A DNA stretch of 64,000 bases, taken from contig JALOKU010000006.1 of NCBI GenBank assembly GCA_025456345.1, positions 27,487 to 91,486 of the forward strand, in the 5' to 3' direction. Origin of the DNA: Vicinamibacterales bacterium (GTDB taxonomy: Bacteria; Acidobacteriota; Vicinamibacteria; Vicinamibacterales; JAKQTR01). Made by a program: the position numbers and the translations under genes. The notes beneath the pieces are model-generated. The model was not told the DNA's origin and ran no database searches. It was given only the letters and a program-made list of their open reading frames with translations. Positions 18,829 to 27,266 of this stretch are shown here, in pieces; position 1 is the first letter of the stretch, and the number at the start of each line of letters is the position of its first letter.

Positions 18829-20429
18829 ACAATCCGCGGCTCGTCATGTCCCGCCCCGGCGGGAATACCGAGAGAATTGAGCTGGATCAGGAGATCACCA
18901 CGCTGGGCCGGCGCAGCGAATGCACCGTGCGCCTCTCCGGCACCGATGTGTCCCGGGACCACGCGGACATCACCTCCGAGGCCAGGGGCTTCGTGCTGCG
19001 CGACAAGGGGTCCAGGTTCGGCACCTTCGTCAACGGCCAGCAGGTGACCGAGCACGTGCTGGCGAACAAGGACCAGATCCGCCTCGGGCAGAGCTCCGAG
19101 TGCGAAATGGTGTTCCTCGTGGGCGGTGCCTCCTCGGGCACGGTCTCGGTGGCGACCTCCGGCGACTTCCGTCAGATCGCGACGCTGCTCGAGAGCCTGC
19201 GGGCCCTCGGCTCGGGCCGCGTCCTCGACGACGTGCTGACGATGGTGATCGACTCCGCCCTGGAGGTGACCGGCGCCGAGCGGGGGTTCATCATGCTGGC
19301 CGGTGCCGACAGCGTCCTCGACTTCAAGGTGGGGCGCGGGCGCGGGCGCGTGACGCTGCCCGGCCGCACCTTCGAGACGTCCCGCAAGATCCCCGACGAG
19401 GTCTTCGCGACCGGCGAAGCCCGCATCATGGACTTCGCCGACGCCATGCAGGCGCAGGCCCACACCGCGACCATGGTCCTCGGCATCCGCCATGTGCTGT
19501 GCGTGCCGCTCGTGCTCGTGCGGTACGTCGAGGTGGCCGAAGCCGACAGCGGCGAGAAGCGCATCGGCGTGCTGTATCTCGACAGCCGCGAGAGCGGCGT
19601 GCTCAAGTCCCCGGCCACGCGCGGCGCGCTCGAGACGCTGGCCGGCCAGGCCGCGGTGGCCATCGAGAACGCGAGGCTGTACCGCGAAGCGACCGAGAAG
19701 GCGCGACTCGAGCAGGAGTTGCGGATCGCAGCGGAAATCCAGCAGGCCCTGATGCCGCCTGCCGAGCACGAGGGCTCCTATTTCGACGTGGCCGGAGCCA
19801 CCGTGCCCTGCCGCGCCATCGGCGGGGACTTCTTCGACTACCTCGAGCTCAGCGACAGTTCCGTCGGCCTCGCGCTGGGCGACGTGTCCGGGAAGGGGGC
19901 GCCGGCCGCGCTGCTCACCGCCGCAGTCCAGGGCATGTTCACCGTCGAGGCGGCCAACGAGGCCGGACCGGCAGCGACCATCGCGACGATTAACCGCGGG
20001 TTGAAGCAGCGGAACATCGAGTCGAAGTTCGTCACGATGTTCTTCGGCGTGCTGTCGGCTGACGGCACGCTGGTCTACTGCAACGGCGGGCACAACGCGC
20101 CCGTGCTGCTCCGCCGCGGCTCGGCGTCGCGCCTCGAGACGGGCGGCATGATTCTCGGCATGTTCGACTTCGCCTCCTACGATCAGGAGACGCTGAAGCT
20201 CGAACCCGGCGACACCCTCGTCGTGTTCAGCGACGGCATCTCGGAGGCGCAGGACCCCGCCGGCGAGGAATACGGAGACGACCGGCTGATCGCCTGCCTG
20301 GAGGCCAGCCGCGGCGCGGCGCCGGCGGCGATGCGCGAAGCCCTGCTGGGGTCGGCAAGGACCTTCGCGGCCGGCGCGATGCAGAGCGACGACATGACGG
20401 TGCTCATCGTCCGCTATGGGCGTGCCTGA
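18825..20429 (+). CDS. FHA-GAF-PP2C (SpoIIE/RsbU-type) protein phosphatase
   Basis: This 534-residue signalling protein has an N-terminal FHA domain (LGRRSECTVRLSGTDVSRDHA, GSRFGTFVNG) that should bind phosphothreonine. A GAF sensor domain covers about residues 110-285, and a SpoIIE-type PP2C domain follows with IGGDFFDYLE, GDVSGKG and YCNGGHNAP. A short coiled-coil stretch joins GAF and phosphatase. RsbU-like enzymes dephosphorylate STAS-domain anti-anti-sigma factors; the STAS-DUF4956 protein encoded at 26.0-27.1 kb is one possible partner (inference). It is coupled to the zinc-ribbon gene. Confidence 0.88.
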   Translation: MNNPRLVMSRPGGNTERIELDQEITTLGRRSECTVRLSGTDVSRDHADITSEARGFVLRDKGSRFGTFVNGQQVTEHVLANKDQIRLGQSSECEMVFLVGGASSGTVSVATSGDFRQIATLLESLRALGSGRVLDDVLTMVIDSALEVTGAERGFIMLAGADSVLDFKVGRGRGRVTLPGRTFETSRKIPDEVFATGEARIMDFADAMQAQAHTATMVLGIRHVLCVPLVLVRYVEVAEADSGEKRIGVLYLDSRESGVLKSPATRGALETLAGQAAVAIENARLYREATEKARLEQELRIAAEIQQALMPPAEHEGSYFDVAGATVPCRAIGGDFFDYLELSDSSVGLALGDVSGKGAPAALLTAAVQGMFTVEAANEAGPAATIATINRGLKQRNIESKFVTMFFGVLSADGTLVYCNGGHNAPVLLRRGSASRLETGGMILGMFDFASYDQETLKLEPGDTLVVFSDGISEAQDPAGEEYGDDRLIACLEASRGAAPAAMREALLGSARTFAAGAMQSDDMTVLIVRYGRA

Positions 20430-20739
20430 TCACGAGGGCCGCGGCCTCGGCCGCGCGGCGCTGCTTGCGTGGGCGGCCTGCGCGGTCGTCGTCTGGAACG
20501 TCGTCTTCGACGCCGGCGTGATCCGGGCCGGGCGCGAGTACCTCACGCTCCAGGCCCTGCATCAGCAGGGCGCGGGCCCCGCGGTCACCATCCGCCGGGT
20601 GATGGAGCCTGGCGTGAGACGGGCCGCCCGCACGGCAACCGCGTCGGGCGGGGCCGTCGGCGCCGCGGGCATCCTCGTGGCCTGGCTGGCGGCTCGGCAG
20701 CGCGTGGGCCGGCGGTCAGCGGCCGGCGGTTCCCAGTAG
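20416..20739 (+). CDS. Small membrane protein of unknown function
   Basis: This 107-residue protein has two hydrophobic segments (LLAWAACAVVVWNVVFDAGV near the N terminus and GAVGAAGILVAWLAA near the C terminus). I do not recognise it. Its start overlaps the end of the phosphatase gene by 14 bases, so it is probably translated from the same mRNA. Its end overlaps the convergent M28 gene by 24 bases. Confidence 0.55.
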   Translation: MGVPDHEGRGLGRAALLAWAACAVVVWNVVFDAGVIRAGREYLTLQALHQQGAGPAVTIRRVMEPGVRRAARTATASGGAVGAAGILVAWLAARQRVGRRSAAGGSQ

Positions 20740-21642
20740 GCGGCTCTCGATCTTCGGCAGCGCGGCCGTCAGGACGCGTCCCACCACCTCCATGCTGCGG
20801 GCGCTCACCTTGTCGAGGGTGTCCTCGGCGGTGTGCCAGGGCGGGTACTCGAGGTCGATGATGTCCACCGCCGGCACGCCCGCCTTGAGGAACGGGACGT
20901 GGTCGTCTTCGACGGCGAACGATTCGTCCACGAAGGTGGAGCCGTAGCCGAGGGCCTTGGCGGCCGACCAGATCGCGTCGGTGAGCCACGCGGTCGATGC
21001 GGTCTCGCGTTTGACCACCAGGTCGCGGTCCCCGATCATATCCACCAGGATCATCGCCTTGATGCGGGCGAGGTCGCCCGTGCGCTTCGCTTGCTGGACG
21101 TAGTGGCGGCTGCCGTAGGTGTTGTCCTCGCCGAGGTACCAGTCGATGAATGCCTCTTCGCCGTCGAGGAAGAGCAGTTCGATGGTGAACGGGTTCTTGC
21201 GCGCCTTCAGCACGCGCGCCATCTCGATCAGGAACGCCGTGCTCGAGCCCGCGTCGTTGGCGCCGACGAACCGGAACTGCCTGAAGAGCTTCGTGTCGTA
21301 GTGGCCGGCCAGGATGATGCGCTCCGGGCGGGCGCCGGGAATCGTGGCGCGGACATTCACCATCTTCACCGGGCCGATGGGCGTCTTCGCCTCGAAGGCC
21401 TGCTCGGCCACCGGCACGCCGATCGCCGCCATTTGCGCCTTGATGTAGCCGCGCGTCTCGCCGGCGGCCGCTGAGCCCGGGGGCCTGGGGCCGAAGCCGA
21501 CCACCGCGCGCAGGTGCTCCATCGCGCGGCCGCCGTCAAACGCCGGCGGATCGGCGGCGAAGGTGGCTGGCGCGCACGCCAGCACGGCGGCCATCAAGGC
21601 GAGCGCCGCGACGAGACGGCTTCCGAGGCTGCTGTCGATCAC
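20716..21642 (-). CDS. Secreted M28-family protein, glutaminyl-peptide cyclotransferase-like
   Basis: This 308-residue protein has a signal peptide (LVAALALMAAVLACAPATFA) and the metal ligands of the M28 fold: AGHYDTK, GANDAGSST, FLDGEEAF and a late His in YPPWHTAEDT. The segments EDDHVPFLKAGVP and DLEYPPWH are closer to glutaminyl cyclases than to aminopeptidases. The role would be N-terminal pyroglutamate formation or peptide trimming outside the cytoplasm. The start is GTG 21642 with AGGAG 7 bases before it. Confidence 0.82.
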   Translation of the reverse strand: MIDSSLGSRLVAALALMAAVLACAPATFAADPPAFDGGRAMEHLRAVVGFGPRPPGSAAAGETRGYIKAQMAAIGVPVAEQAFEAKTPIGPVKMVNVRATIPGARPERIILAGHYDTKLFRQFRFVGANDAGSSTAFLIEMARVLKARKNPFTIELLFLDGEEAFIDWYLGEDNTYGSRHYVQQAKRTGDLARIKAMILVDMIGDRDLVVKRETASTAWLTDAIWSAAKALGYGSTFVDESFAVEDDHVPFLKAGVPAVDIIDLEYPPWHTAEDTLDKVSARSMEVVGRVLTAALPKIESRLLGTAGR

Positions 21643-21731
21643 GAGTAGCTCCTGCGGGTGGGCCCGCTGGCGCCGTCGGCCCTGCCGGGAGTGGAGGGAC
21701 GCGGCGCGCCGGCTCCCCGCGCGATGGGGGC

Positions 21732-21737
21732 AGTATA
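21732..21737 (-). promoter_or_regulatory. -10 element before the M28/cyclase-like gene
   Basis: TATACT on the minus strand lies between the Ppx/GppA stop and the M28 start, about 90 bases upstream of the GTG. It implies that the M28 gene can be transcribed separately from the ppx operon. Confidence 0.35.
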
Positions 21738-21747
21738 CCGTGGGGCG

Positions 21748-23283
21748 TTATCCGCCCGCTCGCCCCGCGGCCACCGTTATCGTCCCGCCGAGCATGGCCT
21801 CGAGCGGCCCGGCGTTGCGCTGTGCGGCCCAGCGTTCCAGTTCGAGATCTCCCCGGCCTGCCGCGCGAAGGGTCCAGTGGCGGCCCCTGCGCCGGAGCGT
21901 GACGTGATCGACCAACTGCGCCCGGCTGCGATCGAGGCTCTCGGCCACGCGCAGCATGGCCGCTAGCCAGCGCACGGCCCGGCGGCTGGCGCGCGGCAGG
22001 TCCGCGAACGCCTCGTGGCCCTTCCGCGGAGCCCCGTTGCGGTGGTAGCGGGTGATGAGCGCCATGACGTCGATCTCGTCCGGCTCGAACCCGCGGAGAT
22101 CGCCGTGCTTCACCAGGTAGTACGAATGGCGGTGATGGCGTTCGTAGCTGATGTGTTCGCCGGCGTCGTGCAGGAGGGCGGCGAAGTCGAGCCACTCGCG
22201 GGCCCGGTCGTCGAGCCCGTGCGCCGGGCGCGTTTCGTCGAAGATCCCCAGCGCCAGGCGCGCGACCTGCGCGGCGTGATCGGCCGCGTAGTTGCATCGC
22301 AGGGCCAGCTCGATCACGCTCCGGCGCCGGACGTCCGGGTAGCGCTCGACGCGCTCGATGCGGACCAGGTTGCGGCGGATGTAGTCGAGCACCGCGCCCT
22401 CGCGCAGCGAGAGCTCGCACAGCGTGAGCTCGTCGGCGCCCAGCTGGCGGAGGATGGTGTCGAGGAGCACGGCGCCGGGCACAATCAGATCGGCGCGCCT
22501 GGCGTCGAGGCCCGGCAGCTTGAGGCGGTCCGCGAGGCTCATCGAGGCGACCTGGCTGCGGATGTGCCTGATGGCCTTCGCGCTCACGCGGCGGTGGTGA
22601 ATCGTGACGTCGCTCGGCACCTGCAGCGCGAGCGACCCGAGCGCGAGCGCGGTGCCGGACGTGCCGATGACGCGCGCGTAGCCGGCCCGGGCGATCCTGC
22701 GCGCATAGTCGCCGAGCTCGTGGCGGATGTGGCGCACCAGGCGGCGCTCGTCGCCGCCGGTGATCGGGTCGCTCTGCACGAAGCGCTCGCCGAGCCTGAG
22801 CGCGCCCAGCCGGAAGCTGTTCGCCTGCTGGACCCCGGCCGCGGTGCCGAGGGTGATCTCCGTGCTGCCGCCGCCGATGTCGATGACCACCGCCGCCCCG
22901 GTCCCGACGTCGATGCCGTGCACCGCCGCCCGGTGGATGAGCGAGGCCTCCTCGGCCCCCGTGATGACGCGGGCGTGGATCCCCGTCCGCTCGGCGACCA
23001 GCGCCAGGAAGTCGCCGCCGTTGGGCGCCTCCCGGACGGCGCTGGTGGCCACGGCCACGATGTCGTCCACCTGGCGCGAATCGGCCAACCGCTTGAACCG
23101 GGCGAGCGTCTGCAGCGCCGTCGTCATCGCGCCTTCGCCGAGCGGGCGGCCCTCGAGGCCGCCGGCCCCCAGGCGCACCATGTCCTTCTCGCGGCCGATC
23201 ACCTCGAAGGCGCCGTCCGCCGCGACGCGGACGAGAATCATGTGGAGCGAATTCGTGCCGATGTCGATGGCCGCAAGGTGCAT
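21748..23283 (-). CDS. Ppx/GppA exopolyphosphatase family protein with HD domain
   Basis: This 511-residue cytoplasmic enzyme has the actin-like phosphate motifs AIDIGTNSLHMI at the N terminus and IDIGGGSTEITLG near residue 145. From about residue 310 it carries an HD-type region (LLHDAGEHISYERHHRHSYY), as in long Ppx/GppA proteins. The family hydrolyses polyphosphate from its ends or pppGpp to ppGpp; which one cannot be decided by eye. It starts 10 bases after cotH and ends a four-gene operon, which favours polyphosphate. The open frame upstream of ATG 23283 is discarded. Confidence 0.88.
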   Translation of the reverse strand: MHLAAIDIGTNSLHMILVRVAADGAFEVIGREKDMVRLGAGGLEGRPLGEGAMTTALQTLARFKRLADSRQVDDIVAVATSAVREAPNGGDFLALVAERTGIHARVITGAEEASLIHRAAVHGIDVGTGAAVVIDIGGGSTEITLGTAAGVQQANSFRLGALRLGERFVQSDPITGGDERRLVRHIRHELGDYARRIARAGYARVIGTSGTALALGSLALQVPSDVTIHHRRVSAKAIRHIRSQVASMSLADRLKLPGLDARRADLIVPGAVLLDTILRQLGADELTLCELSLREGAVLDYIRRNLVRIERVERYPDVRRRSVIELALRCNYAADHAAQVARLALGIFDETRPAHGLDDRAREWLDFAALLHDAGEHISYERHHRHSYYLVKHGDLRGFEPDEIDVMALITRYHRNGAPRKGHEAFADLPRASRRAVRWLAAMLRVAESLDRSRAQLVDHVTLRRRGRHWTLRAAGRGDLELERWAAQRNAGPLEAMLGGTITVAAGRAGG

Positions 23284-23293
23284 AGGCGCGGGA

Positions 23294-24544
23294 TCAGTAT
23301 ACCGGCCTCGCCCCCGGCTTGAAGCGCCGGGCCTCCCACCGCACGAACTCACCGCGGATGCGCGTGAAGGCCAGCACCTCCTCGGCACCGGCATCGAACT
23401 CGGCGTTGGTGAACGGCTTGACCGGGTCGGCGAGCATCGCGGGCCGGACAAGATCCAGCAGGCGCGACGCTTCGCGCTCGAGCCAGCCTGGCGCCGCCTG
23501 CCCGGCCCCTGCCGCGCCGTCTGCCTGGTCGAAGAGGTTCGCTGCCGCGACGAGCGTGTCGTAGTAGAGCCGCGTCAGCGACGGCACCGTCAGGGCGCGG
23601 CGCATCAGGACGTTCTCGGCGTGCCAGGCGTGCAACGGGTAGTCGGCTGCGGCCAGCGCAAGGGATGCGTCCCAGGGAACGAACCGGTGCGGTGCGCGCT
23701 GGCCCGACCGATAGAGGAAGTGGTTGTTCATGCCCACCCCGCCAAGCAGGCCGTCAGGTTCCGCGACGGCGGCCTGCGCCGCCGTCAGGCGCATGAAGGC
23801 CTCCAGATCGACGTGGGGCGAAACGGCCGCAGCGAAGTCCTCGTCCGGCGCCTCATTGACGGCGCGGACCATCGCTTCCACCGGCAGATAGAGCGAGCCA
23901 TCGGACTCGGTCTCCCGCGTCTTCGGTTCGTAGATCGCGGCATACGGGGCGAGATCCGTGCCGAGGTACTCGAAGTAGTAATTCGAGACGCGCCTGTACT
24001 CGAACAGGTAGCCGCTGGACTCTCCGAACGCTCTGGCCAGGAACGGCTCGTCGATCTCCTCCACGGCGAGATAGTAGCCGGCGTACTGGTTGTTGATGTA
24101 GAGCGCCACCGGTGCGATGCGGGAGGCCGGCAGGCCCAGTGTGCGGTATACCTTCAACGCCAGCAGTTCCCGCAGGCCCGAGGCGTCCTGCCACACGTTG
24201 TTGAACGACAGCGCCGTGAGCCCGAGGAACGTGCGCCCCGCCGCGTACCGGTCGAAGTCGACGCGCAACGCCGGCTTGACGCCAGCGCGGGAGGCCGTCC
24301 CCTTCCTGCGGATGGCCACGTTGGTCACGGTGATGCCGTTCCACTTCATGTTCGCCGGGTAGTAGTCGCTCGATTCGGGGAGGGCGCGCAGCCAGTACCA
24401 ATCCCTCGTGTTCACGTAGAGATCGATCCGCTGCAGGGCCTGGTCGTTGAACAGGTCCGCGGAAGTCTGCGCGGCGGCCTCGCGCGTGTCCGCGCACAGC
24501 GCGGCCAGCAGCAACGCACCGGCAAGGAGCCGACGGGCGGCCAT
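23294..24544 (-). CDS. CotH kinase-family secreted protein
   Basis: This 416-residue protein has a signal peptide and the CotH core: IRRKGTAS near residue 80, LALKVYRTLG, YYLAVEEIDEPFLARAFG and the NNHFLYR...FVPWDASLA segment near residue 260. CotH proteins are atypical protein kinases first known from spore coats, but they also occur in non-sporulating bacteria beside DUF4956 and polyphosphate polymerase genes. Here it sits between a phosphate-type porin and Ppx, 11 and 10 bases from its neighbours. AGGTG precedes the ATG. The substrate is unknown. Confidence 0.82.
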   Translation of the reverse strand: MAARRLLAGALLLAALCADTREAAAQTSADLFNDQALQRIDLYVNTRDWYWLRALPESSDYYPANMKWNGITVTNVAIRRKGTASRAGVKPALRVDFDRYAAGRTFLGLTALSFNNVWQDASGLRELLALKVYRTLGLPASRIAPVALYINNQYAGYYLAVEEIDEPFLARAFGESSGYLFEYRRVSNYYFEYLGTDLAPYAAIYEPKTRETESDGSLYLPVEAMVRAVNEAPDEDFAAAVSPHVDLEAFMRLTAAQAAVAEPDGLLGGVGMNNHFLYRSGQRAPHRFVPWDASLALAAADYPLHAWHAENVLMRRALTVPSLTRLYYDTLVAAANLFDQADGAAGAGQAAPGWLEREASRLLDLVRPAMLADPVKPFTNAEFDAGAEEVLAFTRIRGEFVRWEARRFKPGARPVY

Positions 24545-24555
24545 GGAACACCTCC

Positions 24556-25959
24556 CTAGAAACCGATCTGGAACATCGTCACCATCGTCCGGAGCGAGGA
24601 GGCGCCCGGCGCGGGCCCAAGCAGGGCGTCGTCGAGGGTTTCACTGATGACGTTGAACCGCAGTTTTGCCCAGCGGTTCACGTACCAGTTCACGCCAAGC
24701 GTCCATGCGCTGTCGGCGTTGCCGGCGATGTGGGCCGCTCGCGGGCTGCGCGACGGCGGCTCGGCGGGGGCCCCGGCGCTCTCGAAGCTCAGCCTTTCGT
24801 AGCGCGCGGCCACCTCGATGGCGCCAAACCCGCCCTGCAGGAGCGGGCGCTTCGGATTGACGCCGCCGTCACGGTTCTCGCCGGTGATGACCCAGGTGCC
24901 GGCGACGTACCAGCCGCGGCCTTCGATCTCGGGCAGGTCGGGGTCGACTTGCGTCTCGTTCCCGACGCCTTGCCCCTCCCGCGCGTCCCGCGACACGATG
25001 TACTCGGCGGCCAGGAAGGCCGGGCCAATCGCCCAGCTGACCTCGAGGCCGAGCCGGGTTCGCGGGCCCTTGGTGTAGTACTGCCGGTCGAAGAACTCCC
25101 CGCCGAAGACCGTGTCGCCCTGCAGGTGGTTCCGGCCTTCGGGCACGAGGGCGTGGGTGTAGGCGCCGCCGACTTCGAGATTGTTGTACCTGCCCGGCAG
25201 CGACGTGAGGCGCAAGGGCGCCACCGTCGCCCGGGCCGCCCACGATCGGCCCTGCTCCTGCGGCTGCTCGCCGGGCACCATGTCCATGGATTCGAGATCC
25301 GGCGGCTGGTCGCCGTCGTCTTCGAACATGCCCACCGCGTAGCGGATCACGCGTTTGAAGGGGCGTCCGTGAGCCATGACGCCGACCGAGCGCCCCGGCG
25401 TGAGCGCGTCGCTCACGCGCGACCGGTACACGAAATCAAGGGTCCGCGGCCCCGTGAGCCGCTCGTAGCCGAACGGGATTTTGAACTTCCCGCCCTGGAT
25501 TTGCGCGTACGCGAGCGGCCGCACGTTGACGTACAGGTCGCGCCACACACCGTCGGGTTCCCACCCGTAGGTGGCCTCGTACTCGACGTACTGGGTGACC
25601 GATCCCTGGACGCCGAGCCGGCGCCGGCCCCATTCGAAGGATGTCCCATCGCCGGTGTCGTCGGGATCGTGGGACTCCACGGCGCCTTCCAGAAGGGCCT
25701 TCCCGTCGAGCTGGAACCAGTCGCCGTAGCGGAGGCTCGGGCGGTTGTCCCACACGAAGCCGTCCTTCTTGGCGGCGGGGGGGGAGGGCCGCGTGTCGCC
25801 GATGCTGCTCACCGAGACCGGCTGGAGGCGGGGCCAGGAGCCGGGCGCGGGCTGGAGGCCGAAGCCGGGTGCCGGGAAGGCGCCGCTCTGGGCCGCCGCC
25901 GGCGCTGCGCTGAACAGCGCGGCCACAAGGGCGCCGATGACCGCGTACGAGGCCCGCAT
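24556..25959 (-). CDS. Phosphate-selective porin, OprP/OprO type
   Basis: This 467-residue outer-membrane protein has a signal peptide (VIGALVAALFSAAPAAAQ), a region before the barrel and then porin-P features: VEYEATYGWEPDGVWRDLYV, GGKFKIPFGYERL, TWVITGENRD. It ends in Phe (TMFQIGF), the usual outer-membrane assembly signal. It should let phosphate or polyphosphate through the outer membrane. ATG 25959 is chosen because GGAGG lies 8 bases before it; an ATG 15 bases earlier is less likely. It is the second gene of the operon. Confidence 0.85.
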   Translation of the reverse strand: MRASYAVIGALVAALFSAAPAAAQSGAFPAPGFGLQPAPGSWPRLQPVSVSSIGDTRPSPPAAKKDGFVWDNRPSLRYGDWFQLDGKALLEGAVESHDPDDTGDGTSFEWGRRRLGVQGSVTQYVEYEATYGWEPDGVWRDLYVNVRPLAYAQIQGGKFKIPFGYERLTGPRTLDFVYRSRVSDALTPGRSVGVMAHGRPFKRVIRYAVGMFEDDGDQPPDLESMDMVPGEQPQEQGRSWAARATVAPLRLTSLPGRYNNLEVGGAYTHALVPEGRNHLQGDTVFGGEFFDRQYYTKGPRTRLGLEVSWAIGPAFLAAEYIVSRDAREGQGVGNETQVDPDLPEIEGRGWYVAGTWVITGENRDGGVNPKRPLLQGGFGAIEVAARYERLSFESAGAPAEPPSRSPRAAHIAGNADSAWTLGVNWYVNRWAKLRFNVISETLDDALLGPAPGASSLRTMVTMFQIGF

Positions 25960-25996
25960 GTCGAGGCCCTCCATCGCGAGGCGACCGGCCCGGGAA

Positions 25997-27112
25997 TCAC
26001 TCGCTCTTCCGCGGCAACTCCCAGGAGACCGACTGGACGCTTGCCTTGCCGCCCGCCATCAGCTGCTCGCTCAGGTTCTCGAGCGACTGATCGGCGTCGA
26101 GCAATGTGTAGTACCGCACCGACAGCGACTTGCCCTGAGACACCTCGCGCGGCTCGAAGATCACGTGGTTCCGGGCGAAGACGCCCTGGACGTGGGCCGT
26201 CGGGAACTCGCGCCCTTCGGCTTCGACTTCGGCCATCATCGCGCGCGGGCGCTTGGCACCGAGGCGGTTCAACAGTACCAGACAGAGGCACAGGAAGAGG
26301 GTGCCGAGGCCGGCGACCCCAAACAGGCCGACGCCGGCCGACATCCCCAGCCCCATCAGCAGGAACAGGATCGTGATGTCCTTGGGATCCTCGACCGGCG
26401 TCCGGAACCGGATGATGCTCGCCGCTCCGGCGATGCCAAACGCCCGCGCGATGCTCCCGCCGATGATGATCATCATCAGCGCGCCGGAGACGCAGAGCAG
26501 CACCTGTGCCTGCTCCATCGCCTGCGTCTGCGGCCGCTCCCGGCGGTACCGGCGATGCACGGAGGTGACAATCACGCCGATGGCCGTGGCGAGCACCAGC
26601 TTCGCCAGCTCGACAAACGGCTGCCACCATTCAAGGCGTTCGGCGTCCGCCGCCGTGGGAACTCCGGGCAGCTGCTGGCCCGGCCCCGACAGGACGGGCA
26701 GGAGCCACGCGCCGGCCAAGGCCAGCACGACCAGCACCAGGGCGCCGACCGCGAACGGGGCGGAACCGCGCCAGTCCCGCCGCTTCGTGACGGCCAGCTC
26801 GAGGCGGTCGTAAATCGTGAAGACGGTATCGAGCTGAGCGACGTGAAGCGTCGCGAGCACGCCAGGCGTCGGGGCCACCAGCTTGAAGCTGCCTTCCAGG
26901 CGTTGCGCCGACGTCAGCCCCCGCACCAGGGCCCGGATGCCCGCGCTGTCCACGTTGGTGACGTCCCGAAGATCGGCGACGAGGTGGCGGTACCCGGACT
27001 TGTAGATGGCCTGGATGCTGGATTCGAACTCTTCGGCCGATCCGCCCGCCACGAGCGGCCCGCTCGGCGACAGGATGAGCGCGTCTCCCTCGGCCCTGGT
27101 GGGAACTGGCAT
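25997..27112 (-). CDS. STAS-DUF4956 fusion membrane protein
   Basis: This 371-residue protein joins two families. Residues 1-110 are a STAS domain whose motif VTNVDSAGIRALV keeps the Ser that anti-anti-sigma factors have phosphorylated. A membrane segment follows (FAVGALVLVVLALAGAWLLP). The rest is DUF4956: hydrophobic helices, the signature ASIIRFRTPVEDPKDITILF, and a cytoplasmic end. DUF4956 proteins usually accompany CotH and VTC-type polyphosphate polymerases, but no VTC gene is in the window. GGAG lies 6 bases before the ATG. It heads the porin-cotH-ppx operon. Confidence 0.82.
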   Translation of the reverse strand: MPVPTRAEGDALILSPSGPLVAGGSAEEFESSIQAIYKSGYRHLVADLRDVTNVDSAGIRALVRGLTSAQRLEGSFKLVAPTPGVLATLHVAQLDTVFTIYDRLELAVTKRRDWRGSAPFAVGALVLVVLALAGAWLLPVLSGPGQQLPGVPTAADAERLEWWQPFVELAKLVLATAIGVIVTSVHRRYRRERPQTQAMEQAQVLLCVSGALMMIIIGGSIARAFGIAGAASIIRFRTPVEDPKDITILFLLMGLGMSAGVGLFGVAGLGTLFLCLCLVLLNRLGAKRPRAMMAEVEAEGREFPTAHVQGVFARNHVIFEPREVSQGKSLSVRYYTLLDADQSLENLSEQLMAGGKASVQSVSWELPRKSE

Positions 27113-27136
27113 CCCGCACTCCCGTCCGTGCCTGAG

Positions 27137-27161
27137 CCCGTCTGGCCGGCGGCCAGACGGG
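27137..27161 (-). promoter_or_regulatory. Leader hairpin before the STAS-DUF4956 operon
   Basis: A perfect 11-bp inverted repeat (CCCGTCTGGCC, 3-base loop) lies 25-49 bases upstream of the ATG at 27112, between two divergent genes. It cannot terminate either gene. It could be an RNA hairpin in the leader or an operator. Candidate -10 sequences (TATTAC, CTATAC) lie just beyond it, on the minus strand at about 27180-27195. Confidence 0.4.
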
Positions 27162-27253
27162 CGGCACCCTGACTCCTAATGGGTATAGCGTAATAGGTGA
27201 CCGAAAACTAGCACAGGTGCCGACCGGGTGGCAATCGACGGTCCGTTTGCGCG

Positions 27254-27259
27254 TAGAAT
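27254..27259 (+). promoter_or_regulatory. -10 element of the secreted phosphoesterase gene
   Basis: TAGAAT ends 7 bases before GTG 27267. It supports that start over the upstream GTG 27228, which would lie ahead of the promoter. Confidence 0.42.
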
Positions 27260-27266
27260 CTGCCGC

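Noticed and set aside
23284..23451. N-terminal extension of the Ppx/GppA protein
   Set aside because: The open frame overlaps the end of cotH and lacks conservation; the actin-like motif follows directly after ATG 23283.
27113..27266. A PHO box before the DUF4956 operon or the phosphatase gene
   Set aside because: TATTAC and similar words occur but not in a 7-4-7 repeat like the two accepted sites.
27228..27266. GTG 27228 as start of the secreted phosphatase
   Set aside because: It lies upstream of a good -10 element, and GTG 27267 gives a better signal peptide.
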